A DNA stretch of 64,000 bases, from positions 56,606,948 to 56,670,947 of the forward strand of contig NC_084835.1 in the NCBI RefSeq assembly GCF_033115175.1, given 5' to 3'. Positions 31,680 to 42,266 of the stretch are shown here, piece after piece (the stretch's first letter is position 1; each line of letters starts with the position of its first letter). Under the pieces are notes generated by a model. That model searched no databases. It saw only the letters and a list, made by a program, of their open reading frames with translations, and was not told the origin of the DNA. Position numbers and translations under genes: made by a program. The stretch is from Lepus europaeus. Lineage: Eukaryota > Chordata > Mammalia > Lagomorpha > Leporidae.

Positions 31680-32089
31680 AAGCGCGTGCCGTTGGGTTCA
31701 TTTATTGCATTCCGAAGCACCCGGGGAAGGCCTGAGAAGAGTCCACTGCATCAGCAGTTTCAAAGCGTCGTTACCTGAGATGTGCATGGGGAGTCAACAC
31801 AACACGGCTTGGCCGCGGCGCGGCTCCTATGGCATGTGGGTGCTGGCCCTGACAGAAGGACGGGGACTGACCTGACAAGGGCTGTGTCGGATCAGAGAAG
31901 AGAACCCGGCCAAACACCAACTCCCAGTGATGGAGGCGTGGGCTGCAGAGGCCAGCCACCTGCCGCAAGCTGGGGTCGGCAGCTGAGACGCCCGGCCCAG
32001 AGCACGGTCCGCCAGGCCAACAGCAGCCCTCCCCCCAAAGGCCGAGTCCTGGTCCTCGGGCCGCACTGCTTTGCGAGGGCAGCTCCTTG
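31680..32089 (-). other. IMPA2: IMPA2 3' untranslated region
   Basis: About 410 bases of GC-rich, repeat-free sequence between the TGA stop and the polyadenylation signal. The length is close to what I recall for the human transcript. The exact cleavage position is inferred, not seen. Confidence 0.75.
31701..31706 (-). promoter_or_regulatory. IMPA2: IMPA2 polyadenylation signal AATAAA
   Basis: A canonical AATAAA on the minus strand (GCAATAAATGAA), about 385 bases after the stop codon. A GT-rich stretch (TTGTCTGTGCC) lies just downstream around 31672-31684, as expected for a functional poly(A) site. A second AATAAA near 30993 could serve as a weaker distal site. Confidence 0.8.
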
Positions 32090-32205
32090 TCATTTCTCAT
32101 CGTCCCGCCCATAGTGGATAGTTTGCAAGGCCTGCGCCACAAGCGTCGCCATCTCCAGGGTGCCGGCAGCAACCACTCTGCAGGACATGAGGTCGAGGGG
32201 CCCAC
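32090..32205 (-). CDS. IMPA2: IMPA2 exon 8 coding part (residues 251 part-288 and stop)
   Basis: The minus strand reads TTCCTAG then GTGGGCCCC, finishing Gly251, and continues GPLDLMSCRVVAAGTLEMA, then TLVAQALQTIHYGRDDEK and TGA at 32090-32092. The C-terminal YGRDDEK is diagnostic of IMPA2 rather than IMPA1. The exon continues as 3' UTR below 32090. Confidence 0.97.
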
Positions 32206-32614
32206 CTAGGAACAGAGCGGGGAGGGTGGACACCCTGGTTACTGGAGGGGCTGGAACAACCTCGTATGATAACTTCCGGCACACGCGGGGGACCCATGAG
32301 TGTTTCAGGCCTGCACCTGCCAGGCAGTCTAGAAGTGAACCACGTGTAGAAGGGCCCAGCAAGGTGTTACAGTAAAGTGGATATGTAGCCATCAGGTTGA
32401 GCCCTCCTGAGCCTCTGTCCAAGGACCAGCAGGAAGGAGGCCGTCTGGGCTGGCCACTGCCTTCTCCATCCCCGTGTGGCCTCATCTGCAGAGCTCTGAG
32501 GAAGGGGGAATTCAGTGGGGAGGAGGCACCGGGAAGCACCCCACCCACAGTGTCACTCGGTCTGGTTTCTGCAGGGCCCTGAGGCTGGGAGGCTGGCCGG
32601 GGCGCAGGGCTCAC

Positions 32615-32766
32615 CTGAGGTGTCCATCACGATGCCACCTGCTTCTCTGATGATGACCGTGGCGGCTGCCATGTCCCAGCAGTGCAGGCCGAACTGGTAA
32701 TAGGCGTCGGCGGCCCCGGCGGCCAGGTGGCAGAGCGCCAAGGTGGAGCTTCCGATCACTCGGACC
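32615..32766 (-). CDS. IMPA2: IMPA2 exon 7 (residues 200 part-251 part; C-terminal signature)
   Basis: 152 bases between CTCCCTCAG and GTGAGC. It reads VRVIGSSTLALCHLAAGAAD, then AYYQFGLHCWDMAAATV and IIREAGGIVMDTS. GSSTLALCHLAAGAADAYY is the substrate and inositol-side segment. Asp231 in WDMAAA is the third metal-site aspartate, and IREAGG completes the second family signature. As I recall it, human IMPA2 has Leu where this copy has Met232, a conservative change. Confidence 0.98.
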
Positions 32767-33220
32767 CTGAGGGAGAGGGAAGGCCAGATGATAGTGGAAG
32801 CGGAGCCCAGGTCTTGACGTGACGTGTAGGCTGCCTTCACCCACTTGCGTCCTCACTGGACAGGATCGGGGGCCAGACTCAAGCCACGGGCTTCTGTCAG
32901 CAAGCTCGGGATGCAGAATTCAGAATGGCTTCAGTGCCCTGCCCTGAGGGGGCTCCTGGGTGCTGACACACAGCTGTGCATACACTCTACCTATATTACA
33001 TTTGGGTCGCCAAGTGTGCAGTGTGTCAGCACAGGCCACAGGGTGACAGGGGATGAGGACTCACTTGGACCTCAATAAACATTCAGAAGTAATGCATCAG
33101 CGTAACAGTCCACCTGAAGCCAGGACGACACGCAGGACCCCCCGGCTGAGGGGCTTGAGACCTATCTCTTGGATTCTCAGAACAAGGATCAGAAGGGGTA
33201 CAGGACCCCATGCGTTTCCG

Positions 33221-33236
33221 GACGCCCCCTGGTGTC
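33221..33236 (-). promoter_or_regulatory. CTCF-like motif (minus orientation)
   Basis: On the minus strand GACACCAGGGGGCGTC fits the CTCF core CCASYAGRKGGCR. It lies in IMPA2 intron 6, 96 bases beyond the exon 6 donor. Confidence 0.45.
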
Positions 33237-33296
33237 CCCCAGAAGAAGCGCAGGCTGCGGGGCGTCTGCACCAAGAGCACGCGGCTCTCCCGCTCC

Positions 33297-33313
33297 CACC
33301 TGCAGGGGGCGCT
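33297..33313 (+). promoter_or_regulatory. CTCF-like motif (plus orientation)
   Basis: CACCTGCAGGGGGCGCT fits the CTCF core with one weak position. With the motif at 33221-33236 it forms a back-to-back pair. Confidence 0.45.
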
Positions 33314-33331
33314 TCCGCCACGGGTCCTTAC

Positions 33332-33440
33332 CCGTGGGCCCTGGCGTGCAGCAGCCGCTCCATGTTGCTCAGGAACAGCTTCAGAGTGGCGGGGTCGCGC
33401 CGGGGGCCGATCTCTGTCAGAACCAAGGCCTTGGCGAGAT
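33332..33440 (-). CDS. IMPA2: IMPA2 exon 6 (residues 164-200)
   Basis: 109 bases between CTGTTGCAG and GTAAGG. After completing Asp164 it reads LAKALVLTEIGPRRDPATLK and LFLSNMERLLHARAH, and ends GG for the start of Gly200. TEIG plus the helix LKLFLSNMERLL match the region joining the two halves of the alpha-beta sandwich. Two CTCF-like motifs sit just downstream, in intron 6. Confidence 0.97.
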
Positions 33441-34009
33441 CTGCAACAGAGGGAAGCTCCCGTCACCCAACGCCCAAGGCGCGGCTGTCGCTGGACAGGG
33501 CGGTGTGCCCTGGAGAAGGATCGTCTTTGCGTGGTTTCTGCTAGAAAGTCCTTCCCGGAGCTTCGCGCAAGGCGAGCACGCAGCCAGGAGAAACGCAGCC
33601 CCGCTCGCCACGGCCCCTCTGGTCCGGCTGCCTGGTCTCAGCCTTGGCGCTGCAGGTTCAGATGTTTCCTTACACGCTGGGACCGTGGAGACCTAGGGAG
33701 AATCTGGTGGCTTTTGAAGATCATCGTTCAATCCTAAATATTAAACAAATGACTCCCCACTGGGCATCCCCAGTACCTCCTGGAGTGACCCTCCTGTCAG
33801 ACCCCCGCGGCCTCCAGAGAGGGGAGGTGGTGGGGGGTGACCCCTGCACCAGCAAGGGGTTGGCAGCCGGCTGGTGGCTGTGGGGCACGTGCCGGGGTCT
33901 CTGCCCCTGTCCCTGACTTGGGGACGGGGACCAGCAGTGACGTGTCCTTGCTTTGTTGCTCACGTCACAGCCTGTCAGCCCACCAGCGAAGGACTACAGA
34001 TGACAAGCA

Positions 34010-34271
34010 TAGAATAACAGTTCTACAGGTTATTGGGACTTGCTCTCTTGACAACACATCATATACAGCTTCTGCCACTCACACCTCACTCTCTGACTGC
34101 ACCCTGTTCTACTCAGTGCCACTTCAAGTCCCTACAGATGAACACTTTCCATTCTTGCTATAAATGTGATGGTGAAGACCTTTTCCTATAGAGGTTTGTG
34201 CAGTCATGTTGATAGTATTTTCAAGACAGAGCACTTGAAGTGGGATTTCTAAAAGAGCGTGCATATTTTGA
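34010..34271 (-). mobile_element. Ancient LINE-like fragment, reverse orientation
   Basis: GTGATGGTGAAGACCTTTTCC, AGAGCACTTGAAGTGGGATTTC and similar text resembles the reversed 3' part of an old LINE. It lies in IMPA2 intron 5. Family uncertain. Confidence 0.35.
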
Positions 34272-34560
34272 GTGTATTTTTTATGAATCTGAGAGGCAGA
34301 AAGAAAGAAGCAGAAAGTGAGAGACACAGACCGAGTGAGTTCCCATCGGTGGGGTTGACTCTGAATACTGGCAATAGCCAGGACTAGGCCTGGACAAAAC
34401 TGGCATCCAGAATTGCAGTCCAGGCCTCCCACACAGGTGGCAGGGGCTCAACTACTGGAGCCATCACCACTGCTTCCAGAGTCAGTATTAGCAGGAAGGT
34501 GGAGTCAGGAGCTGGAGTTGGGTATTGAACCCAAGTACTCCAATGTGAGAACTGGGGCTC
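34272..34560 (-). mobile_element. CSINE, old type
   Basis: GAATCTGAGAGGCAGAAAGAAAG through GAACCCAAGTACTCCAATGTG. Confidence 0.75.
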
Positions 34561-34564
34561 TTAA

Positions 34565-34886
34565 CTGATTTTTTTAAGATTCATTTTCATTTATTTGAAA
34601 GATAGAGTGACAGAGAGACAGAGATTGTCCATCTGCTGGTTCACTCCCAATGATTAGGGCTCAGGTTAGGGCTGGGCCAGTCTGAAGCCAAGAGCCTGGA
34701 ACTCCATCCAGGTCTCATGTGGGTGGCCGGAGCCCAGGTACTTGGGCCACCTTCTGCTGCTTTTCCAGGCACATTACCAGGGAGCTGGGTCAGAAGCACA
34801 GCAGCTGGGATTTAAACCAGCGCTCTGATGCAGGTTGGCAGCATCACAAACAATGGCTTAACCTGCTGCACCAGGTCGCCGGCCCC
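34565..34886 (-). mobile_element. CSINE
   Basis: TTTTTAAGATTCATTTTC through ACCAGGTCGCCGGCCCCC; same orientation as, and next to, the older copy before it. Confidence 0.9.
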
Positions 34887-35844
34887 CTTCAACTAACGGG
34901 TTAACTCCTAGCCCAAACGTCCACCCAGAATGTACGTAGTCTAGATTTTGGTATCATTTTCCAGTCCGCCCTCCCCCGACCCCACTAGGGTCTGGGAGCT
35001 CCTGAACCGTTTGTGAGTCCCAGCAGGATCCCGTATGCCAAGGTGTGTACTTCAAGAGTGATCTTTCTCTAGCAGGAAGATCAAAAATGATAACCTTCCC
35101 TCCAGGGCATTTCCTGGTGCCCTGGGAAAATAGGAGGGGAGACACGGAGATTCCCGCCAGGAAGGAGGAAGGAGGACACTGGACAGCTAGCCCACGGGCA
35201 GCTAAGCACGACTTTTACTCAGATGTCTGACTCCTGCTCCAGGAAGCCAGCTGTGCACTGTGAAGGATAGGCCCCAAGGTGCAGGCCTCCAGGGGCAGAT
35301 GCACCCCGCCACGGGCATGGGGGCTTCCCATGAGGCACCTCAGGGCTGTTGAAGGGGAAACCAAGTCCTGTGCAAGCCGCTCCTTCTCCATGCAGGCTGT
35401 GGGGAGCTCCACACTCAGACCCCATGCCCTGGTTGCAGACACACATAGGGCTGGAGTAGTGCAGGCACCTGCTTGAGGCCTTAAGCGGCCGAGACTTAGG
35501 CTCGCCTGGTGATTTTGTGAAAGGAAAAGTTTCTTCTTATGGTTTTAAAATGTGTGCAAGGATCACTCTTAATCCAGCACCTTCCCTTGCTAGGTGCAGT
35601 GAATTCATTCTTTCTAATTCCCGCAAATGTAGGAAGTCTATGTGCTGCCACCCTAGAGGCAAGATGCTGGTTGTTGCAATTTGCGCTGGATGAGAGGAGA
35701 AAAACGCAATTTATTGAACTCTTCTCTACTTAACCACATAGTACAGTTATTCTTCTTGACCCACAAGTACTGTGAGTTCTGCATTGTATTGTCCTTTGTC
35801 CTAGATTTGCTATAATAACTTTAATCTTAATTCAATGGAATAAA

Positions 35845-36165
35845 CAGTCATTCCTCAGGATGCACGGAGGACTGGTGCCAGGGCTTCTTCACCCGTGGGG
35901 ACTGAAACCCACACATTCAAGTCCCTTTACATAAATGGCACCTATTTGCACAGAACCCACACACAGCCTCTTGGATACTTGTAATCATCTCTAGATTATT
36001 AACCATACCTGACGTAGTGTTGTGTGAAGAGCTGTTCAGGGAATAATCGCAAGGCATAAAAGCTCTGCACGAGTTCAGTACAGATGCAAACCTCGGGGGA
36101 AAGTTTTCAACCTGCAGTTGGTTGAATCCATATCTGTGGAACCTGCAGTGACAGACGGCGGACTG
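35845..36165 (+). mobile_element. Tigger2/MER28-like DNA transposon, near complete
   Basis: It begins CAGTC and ends GACTG followed by TA. Inside are ATTCAAGTCCCTTTACATAA, ATCATCTCTAGATTATTAA, CAGGGAATAAT, GTTCAGTACAGATGCAAA and GGTTGAATCCATATCTGTGG. It is about 320 bases with no transposase, so nonautonomous. It lies in IMPA2 intron 5. Confidence 0.7.
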
Positions 36166-36322
36166 TATATACACTTATTTCTTAAAGCTAAGTTATTTTT
36201 TAGTTAACACATGAGAAGAGAACATATTTAGGGAGACCAGTGTGATGATTCGACATGTTTATAATGTGTAATGATAAATCAGGGTGAGCAGCATTTTCTT
36301 CTCCTTAAACACTGATCACTTC

Positions 36323-36643
36323 TGGGGCCGGCACTGTGGTGTAGTGGGTAAAGCTGCTGCCTGCAGTGCCGGCATCCCGTATGAGTCCTGGCTGCTGCAC
36401 TTCCAATCCAACTCCCTGCTATTGTACCTGGGAAAGGAGCAGAAGATGGTCCAAGTCCTTGGGCTCCTGCACCTGCATGGGAGCCACAGAAGAAGTTCTT
36501 GGCTCCTGGCTTTGGATCGGCCCCGCTTTGGCCGTTGTGGCCATTTGAGGAGTGAACCAGCGGACGGAAGATCTCTCTCTCTCTGCCTCTGCCTCTCTGT
36601 AACTTTGTCTTTCAATTAAATAAATAAATCTTTTTTAAAAAGT
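36323..36643 (+). mobile_element. CSINE
   Basis: TGGGGCCGGCACTGTGGTG to AAATAAATAAATC plus T-run and AAAAAG. Confidence 0.93.
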
Positions 36644-36844
36644 TTACTCAGTTGAAATGAACTTTAAGGAAAAAACCCACAAACATGGATCCTATCTATG
36701 TGTTGGGAACCCCGTGCCCTTCCCAGCCTCTCCTGACTGCTAGTCTACTCTCCACTTTTATTAGGTAAGCTTTTTTTTTTTTTTTAAGCTTTCATATGCA
36801 AGTGAGAACATGCATGAATATTTTTAAAATTTAGAATATGTTGA

Positions 36845-37150
36845 GGGCTGGCATTGTGGCGTAGCAGGTAAGGCTGCCACCTGCAACACTGGCATCCCAT
36901 GTGAGCACCAGTTCGAGTCCTGGCTGCTCCATTTCCAATCTGGTTCACTGCTAGTGGCCTGGGATAAGTAGCAGCAGAGGGCTCAAGTGTTTGGGTCCTT
37001 GCCACCCAAGTGAGAGACCCAGATGAAGCTCCTGGATCCTGGTTTTGGCTTGCTTCAGCCCTGGACTTTGCAGCCATCTGGGAAGTGAACCAGCAGATGG
37101 AAGATCTCTCTCTCTGTACTCTGACTTCAAAAACCAAATCTTTAAAAAAT
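36845..37150 (+). mobile_element. CSINE
   Basis: GGGCTGGCATTGTGGCGTAG to CAAAAACCAAATCTTTAAAA. Confidence 0.92.
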
Positions 37151-37303
37151 GATTATTCTGCAATTCATGGGGGTGGAGGTGAGAGTTATGGCTAAATGGA
37201 TAGAGATCCTGTTTGCAGTGATAAAATTTTGGAAACAGTGATGACGTTTGTACATTGCGAATGTAATTAATACCACTGAACGGTATGCTTAAAAATGATC
37301 CGA

Positions 37304-37637
37304 GGGGCCGGCGCTGTGGCTCACTTGGTTAATCCTCTGCCTGCGGTGCTGCCATCCCATATGGGCACAGGGTTCTAGTCCCAGTTGGAGCGCTGGATTC
37401 TGTCCCGGTTGCTCCTCTTCCGGTCTAGCTCTCTGCTGTGGTCCGGGAAGGCAGTGGAGGATGGCCCAAGTGCTTGGGCCCTGCACCCGCGTGGGAGACC
37501 AGGAGGAAGAACCTGGCTCCTGGCTTCCGATCAGCGTAGCTCCGGCCGTAGTGGCCATTTGGGGTGTGAACCAGCGGAGGGAAGACCCTTCTCTCTCTCT
37601 CACTGTCTAACTCTATCTGTATTAAAAAAAAAAAAAA
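37304..37637 (+). mobile_element. CSINE, young subfamily
   Basis: GGGGCCGGCGCTGTGGCTCAC to TCTATCTGTATT plus poly-A; GATYCGAGG at both flanks. Confidence 0.93.
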
Positions 37638-37643
37638 GATTCG

Positions 37644-37905
37644 AGGGGCAGGCATTTGGCCTGGCAGTTAAGATGCCTGCATCCTACGTCAGAGTGCCTG
37701 GGTTCAATGGCCGGCTCTAGCTCCTGACTCCAGTTTCCTGTCAACACAGCTGGGAGGCAGCAAAAGTAATTGGGTTCCTGCCAGCTATGTGGAAGAGCTG
37801 GCAATCTGGTTCCAGCTCTGGCCATTGTGGACATCTGAGGAGTGAACCAGTGGATGGGCCCTCTCTCTTTCCCCCTCTTTCAAATAAACTAAAAAATAAA
37901 AATAA
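37644..37905 (+). mobile_element. CSINE, old type
   Basis: GGGGCAGGCATTTGGCCTGG to TTTCAAATAAACTAAAAAAT; directly after the younger copy. Confidence 0.8.
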
Positions 37906-37975
37906 TTCAAATGAGTTATTATATATAAGTTATATATATAATACATATATATGCCTTACTACAATAAAACTCTAG

Positions 37976-38137
37976 TGGCAGATTGCAAGGATCGCATCTC
38001 AGTATGTTCTTTGCGTACAGATTTTGGGGTGAAAAAAAACAGTCTGGCTTCTGACAGTTTGAAAAATCTGATTCCAGGGGAGCTGGATACAGTGCCAGAG
38101 AACAGCACTGTCTTAAGAGAAATCTTAAAACTGAAAG
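37976..38137 (+). other. Possible exon antisense to IMPA2 (unrecognised)
   Basis: A 162-base segment open throughout in one frame, between a TCTAG and a strong donor-like AAAG/GTAAGA at 38137/38138. Translated in that frame it includes CKDRISVCSLRTDFGVKKN, then SLKNLIPGELDTVPEN and STVLREILKLKG, an amino-acid mix more like protein than random sequence. It has equal phase at both ends. The acceptor lacks a good pyrimidine tract, and I recognise no homolog. It could be an unannotated exon, a relic of a retroposed or exonised gene, or chance. Confidence 0.25.
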
Positions 38138-38374
38138 GTAAGAGATGAAGATCATTTGCATATATTCAAATGGGCATTCACAGAGGAAAAGGCAATCTGT
38201 GCTTTACAGGCTGGAGAACCTGCCTGCGGCACAAGCTGGCTCTGGTGAACAGACGCCCCTGTGGCCACACCCACACGAGGGTGGGTTTTATAAAAGTGTC
38301 CTCATTCCCTCAGGCTTCTTCAGATCATTAAGAGTTAGCCTCATTTACCTAAGAAGGTCAGTATTTTTTTAAAG

Positions 38375-38640
38375 GATTTTTAAAAAAGATTTATTTATTT
38401 ACTTGAGAGGTAGAGTTACAGGCAGGGAGAGGGACAGAGACAGATGTTCTATGCAATGGTTCACTCCCCAGTGGCCACAACGGCTGGAGCTGGGCTGATC
38501 CACAGCCAGGAGCTGGGAGCTTCCTCTGGGTCTCCCACATGGGTGCCGGAGTTCAAGGGCTTGGGCCATCCTCTCTGCTGCTTTCCCAGGCCGTTAGCAG
38601 GGAGCTGGATCAGAAGTGGAGCAGGTGGGTGGGCTCACAT
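38375..38640 (-). mobile_element. CSINE, head missing
   Basis: AAAGATTTATTTATTTACTTG through CAGAAGTGGAGCAGG; then lost. Confidence 0.85.
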
Positions 38641-39173
38641 CAGTTCCCAGGGTCCCTACGGGGGCTGGGGTGTCTGAAGGGGATGGGGCCCAGGGCCCTG
38701 TGACTGCTCCTAGTGCACCTCTCAGGGCCGTCCCTCTTAGGGCAGCGCCAGGGTTGAGTACAAAGGTATAGGAGTGAACTCCAAAGTCAACTAAAGCAGT
38801 AATAGGGCCAAGGTCGCCTAGGCTCCCCCCTCAAAAAATAAACAAATAAATAAAAAGGAGAAAGCCCACTGTAAAGTATTTAACGGAAACAACAGGAGAG
38901 GGAGCTTGTGAGCCATGAAGTCATGAAAACTGCTTTGAAGTCACCCCCTCCCCCAGTCCCCAAAGTTTAGGATATGAACTTCAAGTAAAAATAAGTCGCC
39001 AGAAAGAATCCTGGGTGAACCCCAAACAGAACCATCATAAAAAAGGAAGACAAGAGCAGAGAAACGTATCTACAGGCGATAAACAAATGCCAGAGACTCC
39101 AACACCAAACAGGATGAGCTGTGTGTAAAAGAAACAATCCATGAAAAAATAGCATAACTCAAACTTAGAGGCA

Positions 39174-39478
39174 GGGGCCAGTGGTGCGGCAGAGCAGGTT
39201 AAGTCACTGCCCGTGGTGGCAGAATCCTGTATCAGAGCACTGGTTTGAGTCTGGGTTGCTCTAATTCCAATCTAGCTCCCTGCTGACGTGCCTGGGAGGG
39301 TAGCAGATGATAGTCCAAGTACTTGGACCCCTACCACCTGTGTGAGAGACCTGGATGGGTTTCCAGGATCCTGGAAACAGCCCAGGCTGTTGTGGTCATT
39401 TGGGGAGTGAACCAGTGGATGAAGATCTCTCTCTCTCTCTCTGCCTTCCAATAAATAAGTAAATAAATCTTAAAAAAT
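39174..39478 (+). mobile_element. CSINE
   Basis: GGGGCCAGTGGTGCGGCAG to AAATAAGTAAATAAATCTTA. Confidence 0.92.
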
Positions 39479-39867
39479 TAGAGGTAACAGGACTTGGAAA
39501 AAAAATAAAGACAACAATCCAGAAAAGATGACAAATATGAGGGAACACAGAATAAGTAAACATAATGGACTGTGATTCAGAAGAAACCGGGAAAAATATA
39601 AAAAAAAAATAATTTTTTGAAAAGGTGAAAAGGAGATAAGAAAAAGTGAAGGTAAATAGGGAAGACCCAAAGACAAAAAAATGCAGCAACATAATTTGGA
39701 GATAAAGACATACTAAAAAACATAATTCAAGAAAATCTTTTGAAATTGAAAAAAGCAAAGACTTGAAATTACATATTGAAGAGGCATACTGGGTATCTTA
39801 GGAAATGTGACTCAGAAGTAACACTGAGATATATCCTGATAAAATTATTGTGCTATAAGAAACGCAG
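39479..39867 (+). mobile_element. L1 or HAL1-like A-rich fragment
   Basis: An A-rich stretch with AAGAAAATCTTTTGAAATTG, TGAAATTACATATTGAAGAG and ATATATCCTGATAAAATTAT. It resembles the ORF1-proximal part of an old L1 on the plus strand, in IMPA2 intron 5. No frame survives. Confidence 0.5.
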
Positions 39868-40132
39868 AGGGGCTGGCATGGTGGTGCAGTAGGTTAAGCC
39901 ATCATTTGTGACATCTGCATCCCATATCTGAGTGGGTTCAAGTCCCAACTACTTGGCTTCAGATTCAGCTCCCTGCCAGTGCAGCCAGGAAGCAGTAGAT
40001 GACAATGGCTCAAGTACTTGAGTTCCTGCTACCCACTTGGGGGACCCGGATAGAGTTTCTGGCTCTTGGCTTCATTCAGCTGGCCCTGCCTACTGTTGTG
40101 GTCATTTAGGGAGTGAACCAGAAAATGGAAGG

Positions 40133-40163
<31 letters not shown>

Positions 40164-40212
40164 CTATCAGTCTCCCTTCCAAATAAATCAATAAATCTTT
40201 AAAAATAATTAA
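39868..40212 (+). mobile_element. CSINE
   Basis: GAGGGGCTGGCATGGTGGTG to AAATAAATCAATAAATCTTT. Confidence 0.92.
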
Positions 40213-40475
40213 AGACAGGCAGAGAGTTCTCACCTGTTGATTCACTAATCAAATGCCTGCAATGGCTAGGGTTGGACCAGGCTGAAGGTGGGAGCCAGGA
40301 ACTCAACAGAGGTGTCCCACATGGGTAATAGGGACTCGAGTGCTTGGGCCATTACCTGCTACCACTCAGGGCACACATTAGCCAGAAGCTGGAATCAGGA
40401 TAAAGCTGAGACTCAAATCCAGGTACTCTGATACGGGTCGTGTGCATCTCAGCCACTAGGGTGAACACCCACCCC
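40213..40475 (-). mobile_element. CSINE, old type
   Basis: AAGACAGGCAGAGAGTTCTC through CAGCCACTAGGGTGAACACC; head to tail against the previous plus copy. Confidence 0.75.
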
Positions 40476-40484
40476 CATTTTTAT

Positions 40485-40672
40485 TTTTACCATTTCATAC
40501 TGAAGTGTGCCAGCATTTAAAAGAGATGAAAATCTCAGTGAACCCATTTTCCAAATGACCAATTAATGTCACGGAATCCTCCATGAGCAAACAATCACAT
40601 CAAAGTGTAAGAAGAACCACTGTTTTGTCACTGGATCCACACTACAACCCACCTTTAAGAAACCACTACTTG
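40485..40672 (+). mobile_element. hAT-like transposon fragment (tentative)
   Basis: AATCTCAGTGAACCC, CATCAAAGTGTAAGAAGAACC and AACCCACCTTTAAGAAACCA recall a human hAT-type transposase-derived repeat. I cannot name the family with certainty. Two CSINEs follow directly. Confidence 0.3.
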
Positions 40673-41014
40673 GGGCCGGCACCGCGGCTCAATAGGCTAA
40701 TCCTCCGCCTTGCGGCGCCGGCACACCGGGTTCTAGTCCCAGTCGGGGCACCGATCCTGTCCCGGTTGCCCCTCTTCCAGGCCAGCTCTCTGCTGTGGCC
40801 AGGAAGTGCAGTGGAGAATGGCCCAGGTGCTTGGGCCCTGCACCCCATGGGAAACCAGGATAAGCACCTGGTTCCTGCCATCGGATCAGCGTGGTGCGCT
40901 GGCCGCAGCGTGCCGACCGTGGTGGCCATTGGAGGGTGAACCAACGGCAAAAGGAAGACCTTTCTCTCTATCTCTCTCTCTCACTGTACACTCTGCCTGT
41001 CGAAAAAAAAAAAA
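40673..41014 (+). mobile_element. CSINE, young subfamily
   Basis: Exact 16-base target duplication AAGAAACCACTACTTG at 40657-40672 and 41015-41030, the longest in the window. Confidence 0.97.
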
Positions 41015-41030
41015 AAGAAACCACTACTTG

Positions 41031-41178
41031 GGGCTGGCATTATGGTGCAGTGGTTAAACTGTGGCCTGCAGCACTGGCATCTCATATGGCGCCGGTTTGA
41101 GTCCTGGCTGCTCCACTTCCAATCCAGTTCCCTGCTAATGTGCCCAGAAAAGCAGTGGAAAATGGCCTAAGTGCCACC
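41031..41178 (+). mobile_element. CSINE, 3' truncated
   Basis: GGGCTGGCATTATGGTGCAG through AAAATGGCCTAAGTGCC, then unique sequence. The younger copy inserted exactly at its 5' edge. Confidence 0.88.
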
Positions 41179-41948
41179 ACACCTTGTCAGTTGGAATTCT
41201 TACAAAGTCACCAGTGGGCTTGGGATCACATGCACTTTGGAGAGAGGTGGGGACCACTACACAGCAGTGTGCAGAGGTTCATGGTCATGTCTGAGCAATG
41301 GGCTCGCTGGGGACAGGAGCATGTTTCTGTCTCCTAAGTTGTCAGGTGCCTAGGGGAGGCCACACACAGAGGTGACCAGACAGAATCCAGAGGAGCCACA
41401 GTGTGAGTGGGTGACTCAGCAAGGCCCCTGTGGAGGACGTGATGTCACAACACAAGACTGAGCCACAGGCGGCCAACTGGGGACCTGGGTGTGTGTGAAC
41501 GGAGCTCAGCACTGTCACAAAATGAAACGGTCAGCAAAGCTCACCCGAGCAGGTCTACTAACACACTTCCCTGCCTGTTACACAATTAGGCTTGAGCGGG
41601 TGCCTCTTGGCGGGCCCGGCTGTAATTAACGCTGCTCTTCCTGCAGCCAAACAAAACACTCCAGGAGAGGGAGGCCCGCAGGGTCGCCCAGGGTTGGAAG
41701 CACCCTGGGTGAGTCTGTCCTGCCTGCCCCCTGCACAGCCTACTGCCAGCTCTCCCCTCCCCCTGCTAGAGCCCGGGGGAGGGGCTCTCATGGCTCCATG
41801 ACAGCCCTCTCTGCCTCTCCCCGCAGTCTTCGCCCATCCCATGGGCAGCAACACGCCTCACCCCTCTGGCCACCTCCAAGGCCAGCAAAGTGACAACCAG
41901 GGAGAAGAAACGGCAGAGAAGTGGAACTAATGAAGAAAGGTATTAGAG

Positions 41949-42266
41949 GCTGGGAGTGGGCGTGTGGCTTAGTGGTTGAGCTGCTGATTAGGACCTCACG
42001 TTAGAGCGCATGGGTTTGATTGCTGGCTCCAGCTGTGGGCTCCAGGTTCCTGCTCGTGCAGACCCTGGGAGGCAGCAGTGATGGCTCAGGTAACTGGGTT
42101 CTTGCCACCTGCATGGGAGACCTGGACTGGGATCTCAGCTCCTGGATTCAGTATCTGTCTAGCTGTCAAGGGCTTTGAGGGGCAGGGGGCGAGCTAGAGG
42201 ATGGGAGCTCTCTTTGTCTCTCTCTGTGTTTTTATAAGTAAATACCTTTTTTTATTTAAAAAAATG
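41949..42266 (+). mobile_element. CSINE, old type
   Basis: GGCTGGGAGTGGGCGTGTGG, GTGATGGCTCAGGTAACTGG and TAAGTAAATACC. Confidence 0.78.

Noticed and set aside
32090-32614. 174-codon minus frame ending at the IMPA2 stop
   Set aside because: Only its last 37 codons plus two bases are exon 8; the rest is intron 7 reading open by chance.
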